Assembly: GCF_040436345.1 (NCBI RefSeq)
Contig: NC_133216.1
Coordinates: forward strand, 18,357,292 to 18,421,291
Reading direction: 5' to 3'
Length of the DNA: 64,000 nucleotides
DNA from: Pagrus major
Lineage: Eukaryota; Chordata; Actinopteri; Spariformes; Sparidae
Both the position numbers and the translations under genes were made by a program. Positions 64,000-64,000 of the stretch are shown piece by piece. Under the pieces are notes generated by a model, which had not been told where the DNA came from, ran no database searches, and saw only the letters and a program-made list of their open reading frames with translations. Every line of letters begins with the position of its first letter. The stretch's first letter is position 1.

Positions 64000-64000
64000 G

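Overview
The window looks like teleost fish nuclear DNA, probably percomorph (the taxon is inferred from repeat style). It is AT-leaning and microsatellite-rich, dominated by (CA)n/(GT)n. It carries many short 'TTAAAG(G)...CCTTTAA' inverted-repeat elements typical of fish genomes, and its genes have GT-AG introns. There is no bacterial or organellar content. I support five protein-coding genes; the rest is intergenic DNA, introns and interspersed repeats.

Layout. 1-16.9 kb: no convincing gene; microsatellites and MITE-like repeats. 17.1-20.06 kb (+): a two-exon ZFP36/tristetraprolin gene (415 aa) with a TATA promoter, a kappaB-like site and a 3'UTR carrying three UAUUUAU elements. 20-45.6 kb: about 25 kb without a gene I can recognise, filled with several MITE families, simple repeats and two or three open stretches of unknown status. 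45.7-50.5 kb (+): a second two-exon tandem CCCH gene of the same family (435 aa), whose fingers resemble ZFP36L1/L2 more than TTP. 50.5-57.2 kb: repeats and pyrimidine-rich tracts. 58.14-60.9 kb (-): a TRAPPC6-type TRAPP subunit (six coding exons, 163 aa, plus a noncoding 5' exon). 61.2-63.4 kb (+): bloc1s3 (four coding exons, 195 aa), head-to-head with the TRAPP gene across a compact shared promoter. 63.88-64.0 kb (-), at the window edge: a 40-codon single-pass membrane micropeptide frame whose C-terminal half resembles TUNAR/BNLN.

How they relate. The two CCCH proteins should bind AU-rich 3'UTRs and recruit CCR4-NOT to destabilise mRNAs, and the AREs in their own 3'UTRs suggest feedback or cross-regulation. 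TRAPPC6 (ER-Golgi tethering) and BLOC1S3 (lysosome-related organelle biogenesis) both act in membrane traffic. From memory they are also adjacent on human 19q13.32, with ZFP36 on 19q13.2, so the block looks like conserved synteny. Their shared promoter holds two MITF/TFE-type M-boxes in opposite orientation, CCAAT boxes on both strands and an ETS site.

The observations most worth following are the TUNAR-like micropeptide, the M-boxes in the trappc6a/bloc1s3 promoter, a 190-bp duplicated block around the second CCCH gene (one copy poly(A)-tailed), and a MITE with an internal acidic open frame.
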